Shown: positions 58,071-64,000 of the stretch, piece after piece
How positions within the stretch are numbered: position 1 is the stretch's first letter
How the letters are laid out: every line of letters begins with the position of its first letter
Assembly (NCBI RefSeq): GCF_000014005.1
Contig: NC_008009.1
Coordinates: 4,030,001 to 4,094,000, forward strand
DNA: 64,000 nucleotides
Direction of reading: 5' to 3'
Source of the DNA: Candidatus Koribacter versatilis Ellin345
GTDB taxonomy: Bacteria > Acidobacteriota > Terriglobia > Terriglobales > Acidobacteriaceae
The notes under the pieces: model-generated
The model's input: the letters and a program-made list of their open reading frames with translations, nothing else
Databases searched by the model: none
What the model was told of the DNA's origin: nothing
Position numbers and translations under genes: made by a program

Positions 58071-60602
58071 ATGAAAGTTCGTTGGCTGTTCATCGCAGTG
58101 CTGAGCTGCGTTTCGTTATTCGCGCAGCAAGAGACAAGTGTTGCAACCGCGCCCGCAACGGCTGCAGTTCCGCGACTCATCCGCTTTTCCGGCCAACTGA
58201 ATGACGCAAGCAAAACCGTTGGAATCACCTTCACGCTGCACACATCGCAAAAAGACGATCGCGCGCTTTGGATCGAAACTCAGAACGTGAAGCTCGATGC
58301 CAGCGGCAAGTACACAGTGCTGCTCGGCGCAACCAAGACCGATGGCATCCCGATGGAAGTGTTCGCCTCGGGCGAAGCGCAGTGGCTAGGCATCCGCGTT
58401 GAAGGTCAGAAGGAAGCGACGCGAGTATTGCTCGTCAGCGTTCCCTACGCGCTCAAAGCCGCTGAGGCGGAAACGCTCGCCGGCCACAGCGCCACCGAAT
58501 TCGTTACATCCGACAAGCTGAGTGTCGTGGTGCGACAAGAGATGAACCAGGCATCCACTACCGGCACCTCCGGCGGTTCCGTGAAGGATCCAGTCGCGCA
58601 CAAAGGCAATGCCCTCAGTTCGACCGCGACCAACTTCTCCGATAACACCGTTGACCAGGTCGTAAAAGTAACCCAGAACGGCACCGGTTCAGCAATCATT
58701 GCGAACAGTCCTCAAGCGAATGCTGTGTTAGGCAATGCGACGACGGCTGCTGGCTACGGCGTCACCGGTTCCAACGCAGCAACCACCGGCGTACCGGTCG
58801 GGGTGCGCGGCACCACGGTGGGCGACAACGGAATTTCTGTTTACGGTACGGCAGCCGGTACCGGCGGCAGCGCCACCGGCGTCAAGGGCATCACCGCCGC
58901 GCCGAGTGGCTATGGAGTCTTCGGACAAAACACGTCGGCCACCGGCCCGGGCATTGGCTTCCGCGGCAGCACCGCTTCCACGAGCGGTACTGCCATCTAT
59001 GGCACTTCCACTGCGGGCACAGGAAACACGATCGGCCTTCGTACCTCAGTCGCGAGCGCTTCCGGAACTGCCGCAGTTCTGCAAAACACAGCCACCGGCA
59101 AAATCATTAGCGGACAATCCGGTGGAGCGCTCAACGAAGTGTTTTCCGTCGCTGGCACCGGAGACATCGCAACTGTCGCCGGCCTCACTGCCGCCGGCAC
59201 GGTCGCGGGCGCAGCGCTTTCGGCCGCCGGAACCGTCTCGGCCACCGACGTTACCGCCACCGGCACCGTCTCCGCTCCTAACATTTCAGGAACCAACCTC
59301 ACCGCCTCAAACACCGTATCCGCGTCAACCGTCACTGCGGCAAACGTTACCGCGAGTGGAATGGTTTCGGCATTGGCTCTCTCGGCTACCGGGAATGTGT
59401 CGGGGGCTACCGTGTCAAGCACTGGCCCGATCACTTCGGGCGGAGGTTTCTTCGGCGACGGTTCAACGCTCAGCAGGGTGGTCGTGCTCGATCCCGCCGC
59501 GTATCAAGTAGCGGACACCGGTTCGGCTGATAACTCCGGCGCTCCCATGATCGCGATCAACGGCATCACCCATAGCGGCGCCACTCCGTTTAACGCATAT
59601 GTCCGAGTCCAGCAGGACAGCGGCGTCGTGTTCAAAGGCATCCTTGGCGTCGGCGTCATTCCGTGGACCGGCTCCGGCGAACGCCTGATGTGGCATCCCT
59701 ACAAAGCTGCCTTTCGCGCGGGTTCCATCGGCAGCGCCGGCACCCAATGGGACGATCCCAACGTAGGCTTTTATACCTGGGCAGGCGGCTATAACACCAT
59801 CGCCCTCGGCCTCAGCTCGTTTAGCATGGGATATCAATCACAGGCACTCGGGTCCTACTCCAACGCAATGGGATACACCTCCATCGCGGACGGGACCGGA
59901 GCGGTGGCAATCGGATATCGCGCCGGCGCTTGCTCCGATTACAGCGTGGCTCTAGGACAGCGGGCCACCACGGATGGTTCCCTCGCCGACCAAACGTCTA
60001 CCTCTCCTTGCAGCGGATCGAGCGGACATGCCGGAGCCTTCGTTTGGGGAGACGGTAGCATTACTACGAACGTCGCCGCACAAGCCAACAACGAGTTCCG
60101 CATTCGCGCCTCAGGCGGTGTCCGCTTGCGCACCTCCGTAAATGCCAGCAGTCCGCTTGGCACCAACAGCAATACCGGGTGCGATCTCCCCGCCGGGTCC
60201 GGCGTCTTCAGTTGCGCCTCCTCGCGCACCGTGAAAGAGAACTTCCTGTTCCTGAGGAACGCAGATGTCCTCGCGCGCCTGCGCACCATGCCCGTCTCGA
60301 CCTGGAATTACAAGGCAGAAGGTAAGGAAGTCCGCCATATGGGGCCGGTCGCCGAAGACTTCCGCGCTGCGTTCGGCCTCGGTGAGAACGAAACCACGGT
60401 CGGCGTGAATGACCTCGCGGGCGTGGGCCTTGCTGCGGCCAAAGCGCTCGACGAAGAAAACGTGCGCTTGAAAAAAGAACTGCTCGAACAAAAACGGGTG
60501 CAGCGCGAGCAGGACAAGGTCCAACGTGAACAACAGGCACTCATCAAAGCGCTCACCGCCCGCCTGACCAAGCTCGAACAGGCCAGTACTCCCAAGAAAT
60601 AA
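58071..60602 (+). CDS. Secreted adhesin-like protein with YadA head repeats and S74 chaperone domain (copy 1)
   Basis: An 843-residue exported protein (signal VRWLFIAVLSCVSLFA, cut before QQ). Residues 30-140 are a beta region (IRFSGQLNDASKTVGITF), 160-365 a Gly/Thr-rich repeat region, and about 369-452 an Ala/Thr/Val repeat stretch absent from copy 2. About 571-635 are YadA-head-like repeats (SMGYQSQALGSYSNAMGY, VAIGYRAGA). The end is an S74 intramolecular chaperone domain with SSRTVK (Ser717, Lys722, the catalytic S-x4-K spacing), MGPVAEDFRAAFGLG and a final coiled coil. It likely trimerises on the cell surface. Autocleavage is inferred. Confidence 0.8.
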   Translation: MKVRWLFIAVLSCVSLFAQQETSVATAPATAAVPRLIRFSGQLNDASKTVGITFTLHTSQKDDRALWIETQNVKLDASGKYTVLLGATKTDGIPMEVFASGEAQWLGIRVEGQKEATRVLLVSVPYALKAAEAETLAGHSATEFVTSDKLSVVVRQEMNQASTTGTSGGSVKDPVAHKGNALSSTATNFSDNTVDQVVKVTQNGTGSAIIANSPQANAVLGNATTAAGYGVTGSNAATTGVPVGVRGTTVGDNGISVYGTAAGTGGSATGVKGITAAPSGYGVFGQNTSATGPGIGFRGSTASTSGTAIYGTSTAGTGNTIGLRTSVASASGTAAVLQNTATGKIISGQSGGALNEVFSVAGTGDIATVAGLTAAGTVAGAALSAAGTVSATDVTATGTVSAPNISGTNLTASNTVSASTVTAANVTASGMVSALALSATGNVSGATVSSTGPITSGGGFFGDGSTLSRVVVLDPAAYQVADTGSADNSGAPMIAINGITHSGATPFNAYVRVQQDSGVVFKGILGVGVIPWTGSGERLMWHPYKAAFRAGSIGSAGTQWDDPNVGFYTWAGGYNTIALGLSSFSMGYQSQALGSYSNAMGYTSIADGTGAVAIGYRAGACSDYSVALGQRATTDGSLADQTSTSPCSGSSGHAGAFVWGDGSITTNVAAQANNEFRIRASGGVRLRTSVNASSPLGTNSNTGCDLPAGSGVFSCASSRTVKENFLFLRNADVLARLRTMPVSTWNYKAEGKEVRHMGPVAEDFRAAFGLGENETTVGVNDLAGVGLAAAKALDEENVRLKKELLEQKRVQREQDKVQREQQALIKALTARLTKLEQASTPKK

Positions 60603-60618
60603 ATGCAACCGTAGTTGC

Positions 60619-60654
60619 CCCACTCTATCGCAAAGCGATAGGGTGGGAATTTTC
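60619..60654 (+). terminator. Terminator between the two S74 genes
   Basis: A 13-pair stem (60619-60631 with 60635-60647, one G-T wobble) with an AAA loop is followed by AATTTTCC. It closes copy 1; a shorter, related hairpin follows copy 2. Confidence 0.75.
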
Positions 60655-60696
60655 CTTCCGCATTACCCGGCCCTTCTTCGTTTTAAGGAGACCTTC

Positions 60697-63030
60697 ATGA
60701 AATTGCGTTGGCTATTCGCAGCTGTCCTCACTTGTGTTTCGGTGTTCGCCCAACAAGAATCTGCAGTTGTGGCCTCGCCCACAGCGGCAGTCGTTCCGCG
60801 ACTGATCCGCTTCTCCGGCCAACTCACCGAGAGCAACAAGACAGTCGGCATCACGTTCACCCTGCATGCATCGCAAAAAGACGATCGCACTCTCTGGACG
60901 GAAACCCAGAACGTGAAAGTGGACGCAACCGGCAAATACACGGTGCTGCTCGGCGCGACGAAGGCCGACGGGATACCGATGGAAATGTTCGCGTCAGGCG
61001 AAGCGCAATGGCTTGGGATCCGCATCGAAGGGCAGAAAGAACAGTCTCGCGTCCTGCTCGTCAGCGTGCCTTACGCGTTGAAGGCGGCAGAAGCCGAAAC
61101 CCTCGCCGGCCACAGCGCCACCGAGTTCGTCACTTCCGAAAAACTAAGTGTCGCGGTGCATGAAGAGCTAAATGGACAGAGCGCCACATCTACGCCCGGC
61201 ACTACGAAAACGGCAGATCCCAAAGCCAGGACCAGCGTGGTCAGTGCCGGAGCAACAAACTTCAGCGCCAACACCGCAGACCAGGTCGTAAAAGTCACGC
61301 AGGTCGGTACCGGTTCGGCGCTGATCGCGACCAGTCCGCAGGCCAATGCCGTGTTGGGCAGCGCAACCACGGCCACTGCCTACGGCGTCACTGGCTCCAA
61401 CACCGCCAGCACGGGCGTCGCGGTCGGCGTACGCGGCACCACCGTCGCTGACAACGGCATTTCCATCTACGGCACGGCAAGTGGCACCACCGGCACCGCC
61501 ACCGGCGTTAAAGGCATTACCGGCGCGCCGAACGGATACGGCGTCTTCGGACAAAACACTTCCACCACCGGCCCGGCCATCGGTTTCCGCGGCGCGACAG
61601 CTTCGAGCAGCGGCACTGCAATCTACGGAACGTCCACCGCGGGCAGCGGCTTGACCATCGGCCTGCGTACCTCGGTTGCTAGCGCGGATGGCACCTCCGC
61701 CGTCCTGCAAAATACCGCTGGCGGCAAGATCCTCAGCGGGCAATCCGGCGGCGCTCTCACCGAAGTCTTCTCCGTCTCCGGCACCGGCGACATCGCAGCA
61801 ACTGGCCTCACCACAACCGGCAACATCACTGCCGGCGGAGGTTTCCACGGCAACGGTGCAACCCTCAGCAACGTGGTCGTCCTGGATCCCGCCGCCGACC
61901 AGGTTGCCGACACCGGGGCAGCCGACACTTCAGGGGCCGCGATGATCGCGCTCAACGGCGTGACACATAACGGCTCTACCGCCAACAACGCATACTTCCA
62001 CGTCCAGCAGGACAGCGGCGCACTCTTCTCGGGCACGCTTGGCATCGGCAAAATTCCTGCGACCGGCGCCGGCTATCGCATGATGTGGCATCCCTACAAG
62101 GCCGCATTCCGAGTCGGCGGAGTGACTGCCACAGACTGGGACGACCCGAATATCGGCTTTTACTCGTTCGCTGGAGGTCACGACACCCTCGCAAGCGCCT
62201 TCGGTTCGTTTGCGTTCGGGGACGGCACGCTCGTCTCAGGCACCGATGCAGTGGGTTTTGGGAATGCGAACCACGTAACCGGAACCATTGGCTTAGCCAT
62301 TGGGGCCAGCAACTATGCCAGTGGTTTCGGCTCCACCGCTATCGGATATACCGAGTGGTCTCAAGGCCAGGGATCCGTGGCGATCGGTTATCGCACGGGT
62401 GCCTGCAACGACTACGTCGTCGCGTTGGGCCACCGGGCAACCAATGACCACGCCCAGGCCGATGCCGTCGCTCCACCTTGCTCAACCGCCGGAACACCCA
62501 GCGGATACACCGGCACCTTCATCTGGGGCGACGAAAGCACGACCAACAACGTTGCGAACCAGGCTAACAACGAATTCCGTATTCGCGCCTCGGGCGGGGT
62601 CCGCCTGCGAACTTCCGTCAATGCCAGCAGCGCGCTCGGCACCAACAGCAACACCGGATGCGACCTCCCTGCCGGGTCCGGCGTCTTCAGCTGCGCTTCG
62701 TCGCGCACCGTAAAGGAGAACTTCGCGTTCCTCAGGGGCACCGACGTTCTCGCTCGCCTGCGCGCCATGCCCGTCTCCACGTGGAACTACAAAGCTGAAG
62801 GCGCAGAAGTCCGCCACATGGGCCCCGTCGCCGAAGACTTCCGCGCCGCGTTCGGACTCGGTGAGAACGAAACTACCGTCGGCGTCAACGACCTCGCCGG
62901 CGTAAGCCTGGCCGCAGCCAAAGCCCTCGACGAAGAAAACGCGCGCCTGAAGAAAGAACTCCGCGAACAAAAGGCCCTGATCAAGGCCCTTAACGCGCGC
63001 CTGACCAAGCTCGAACAATCCAGGAAATAA
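60697..63030 (+). CDS. Secreted adhesin-like protein with YadA head repeats and S74 domain (copy 2)
   Basis: A 777-residue paralogue of copy 1, very alike at both ends (signal LRWLFAAVLTCVSVFA; C-terminus nearly identical from the beta-strand before SSRTVK onward). The catalytic S-x4-K pair is Ser668 and Lys673. YadA-like repeats cover about residues 493-584 and differ in sequence (SAFGSFAFGDGTLV, FGNANHVTGTIGLAIG). It lacks the Ala/Thr/Val stretch of copy 1 and the extra coiled-coil repeat. ATG 60697 follows ggagacctt. Trimeric surface display is likely, with the middle varying between copies, as in tandem adhesin pairs. Confidence 0.8.
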   Translation: MKLRWLFAAVLTCVSVFAQQESAVVASPTAAVVPRLIRFSGQLTESNKTVGITFTLHASQKDDRTLWTETQNVKVDATGKYTVLLGATKADGIPMEMFASGEAQWLGIRIEGQKEQSRVLLVSVPYALKAAEAETLAGHSATEFVTSEKLSVAVHEELNGQSATSTPGTTKTADPKARTSVVSAGATNFSANTADQVVKVTQVGTGSALIATSPQANAVLGSATTATAYGVTGSNTASTGVAVGVRGTTVADNGISIYGTASGTTGTATGVKGITGAPNGYGVFGQNTSTTGPAIGFRGATASSSGTAIYGTSTAGSGLTIGLRTSVASADGTSAVLQNTAGGKILSGQSGGALTEVFSVSGTGDIAATGLTTTGNITAGGGFHGNGATLSNVVVLDPAADQVADTGAADTSGAAMIALNGVTHNGSTANNAYFHVQQDSGALFSGTLGIGKIPATGAGYRMMWHPYKAAFRVGGVTATDWDDPNIGFYSFAGGHDTLASAFGSFAFGDGTLVSGTDAVGFGNANHVTGTIGLAIGASNYASGFGSTAIGYTEWSQGQGSVAIGYRTGACNDYVVALGHRATNDHAQADAVAPPCSTAGTPSGYTGTFIWGDESTTNNVANQANNEFRIRASGGVRLRTSVNASSALGTNSNTGCDLPAGSGVFSCASSRTVKENFAFLRGTDVLARLRAMPVSTWNYKAEGAEVRHMGPVAEDFRAAFGLGENETTVGVNDLAGVSLAAAKALDEENARLKKELREQKALIKALNARLTKLEQSRK

Positions 63031-64000
63031 CCAGGGTTTCCCCACTCAATTGCGAAGCACTAGGGTGGGGACTTCCCTTCTTCCTCTCAAAAAACTCTTC
63101 TTTGTCGGTCGTAGCCGGCACCGCGACGTCGAAGAACCCCACCATCATCTCTTCGTACGTCTGCCCGCCCCACTTCACGTACTGCGACGGATCGGGATTG
63201 TGCATGTTGCCGTCGCTGTTGTCGAAGGTCGCGACAGCCTGCAGCACCGTTCCAGCCTTTAGCGGAATCGGCTGCGCCAACTTGTAACTTAACTGCCAGT
63301 GGAAATGATAGTTCACCTTCAGCAGCGGTTCTATTTCGCCATTCGGTTTAACGATGTCATATTCAAACTTCTTCCCTCTTAAGTGCATGTGCGGAAAGAA
63401 ACTTAATAGAGTCGCATCATTCGGAAGAGTACCGCGCTCATAGACTTCATAGTTATCTGTTCGCGGAGGAATGACGAAACTATGATTCGTGAGCTGCAAT
63501 GTGAGCACTCTCTGCATCGGCTTTCCTTTGGAAAATACTACGCCAATCGAAGTCTGATCGGTAGTCCCGTGCCCATTTGTCGTATAGTGCATCTGGAAAA
63601 TGAGATCGCTTCCCGCAGGCAAATACTTCGCCATCCCATCCGGCCACCTATCCGGCTCACTCCCCGGCGCATAGACAAGTAGCATGTCCGAAGTAGTCGC
63701 CAACGCCTCGGCATGCGCCTTTGGGTCCACCATGTCGCCAGCGGTAAAGGGCTTCCCCAGCGGCGCATCGCGTAGCCAGGTCGACGCCGGCGGCCGGATG
63801 TACACCACCGCATGGTGCACATGCTCGCGCGAGCTCGGCCGTATCTCCGACATCTGCACCCACCGCCCCTCGCTAAAGTGCGTCGGGACGATCTCGTACG
63901 TGTACTCCACGTCGCCGTGCGCGGGCAGATCGACCGGAACCGGCATGGTGAACACTGCATCGGGCTGCGGGATGAGCCAGCCTTCTGCGTAGCGTGGCGC
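62990..64000 (-). CDS. Copper type II monooxygenase-like protein, C-terminal part (partial)
   Basis: The frame is open past base 64000 (visible residues APRYAEGWLIPQPDAVFT before the first listed start), so the gene continues to the right. The visible 336 residues carry REHVHHAVVYIRPP, IFQMHYTTNGHG and FFPHMHLRGKKFEYD, the paired histidines and HMH motif of ascorbate-dependent copper type II monooxygenases. Acidobacterial homologues usually have an N-terminal cytochrome or thioredoxin part, not visible here. The end of the gene overlaps the 3' end of the S74 gene on the other strand by 41 bases. Substrate is unknown. Confidence 0.75.
   Translation of the reverse strand, partial: APRYAEGWLIPQPDAVFTMPVPVDLPAHGDVEYTYEIVPTHFSEGRWVQMSEIRPSSREHVHHAVVYIRPPASTWLRDAPLGKPFTAGDMVDPKAHAEALATTSDMLLVYAPGSEPDRWPDGMAKYLPAGSDLIFQMHYTTNGHGTTDQTSIGVVFSKGKPMQRVLTLQLTNHSFVIPPRTDNYEVYERGTLPNDATLLSFFPHMHLRGKKFEYDIVKPNGEIEPLLKVNYHFHWQLSYKLAQPIPLKAGTVLQAVATFDNSDGNMHNPDPSQYVKWGGQTYEEMMVGFFDVAVPATTDKEEFFERKKGSPHPSASQLSGETLVISWIVRAWSGAR
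63040..63070 (+). terminator. Hairpin after S74 copy 2
   Basis: CCCCACTC (63040-63047) pairs with GGGTGGGG (63063-63070) around a 15-base loop; it is a degraded copy of the hairpin after copy 1. It lies within the antisense monooxygenase coding region. Confidence 0.5.

Overview
The window reads as a GC-rich (roughly 60 percent) chromosome of an acidobacterium of the Koribacter/Terriglobales kind. This is inferred from two very large ATP-less MacB/FtsX permeases with a PadR regulator (acidobacterial duplicated orphan permeases), a futalosine-pathway menaquinone gene (mqnD), bacillithiol-type BshB1, a DUF1259 protein, and many 1-4 nt gene overlaps with GTG/TTG starts. No rRNA, tRNA, CRISPR array, transposase or integrase was found. 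Region 1 (1-15.5 kb, + strand) is the late structural module of a tailed, siphovirus-like prophage whose left part lies outside the window. Its order is portal end, MuF-like head protein, protease-scaffold-capsid polyprotein, decoration-like protein, connector, gp10-like neck protein, tail terminator, tail tube, two chaperone-like ORFs, tape measure, and three tail-tip proteins. The capsid reading frame is broken by a one-base shift near 3497. A 222-nt non-coding leader with a compact candidate RNA fold sits between tail tube and chaperone. No lysis, replication or integration genes are visible. A HigBA toxin-antitoxin pair with a palindromic operator marks the boundary to host DNA at about 15.5-16.3 kb. 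Region 2 (16.3-35.9 kb) is mixed housekeeping: a bifunctional homocysteine methyltransferase/MTHFR, xseB, a pseudo-receiver, a DGPF protein, an ATP-dependent DNA ligase, a Gfo/Idh oxidoreductase, an ankyrin protein, farnesyl diphosphate synthase, bshB1, a lipoprotein, a VOC protein, a rhodanese/UPF0173/O-methyltransferase operon, a GAF-GAF-SpoIIE phosphatase overlapping lysA, a secreted beta-propeller, a DUF1259 protein, an amidohydrolase, bioY and mqnD. Region 3 (35.9-48.7 kb) holds a PilZ/M49-peptidase operon, an ECF sigma factor with a small membrane partner, a penicillin-binding transpeptidase, the end of the division cluster (ftsQ-ftsA-ftsZ), a SYLF lipid-binding protein, a Crp/Fnr regulator, a zinc-ribbon protein, and a MarR-GNAT fusion with its likely operator. 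Region 4 (48.7-64 kb) carries the two orphan permeases flanking an MFS exporter, a PadR gene, a compact ArsR/VOC/SRPBCC/membrane/DUF1801 operon under a promoter with three CGTATAT repeats, two tandem secreted proteins with YadA-like head repeats and a C-terminal S74 chaperone domain, and the 3' part of a copper type II monooxygenase-like gene running off the right edge.
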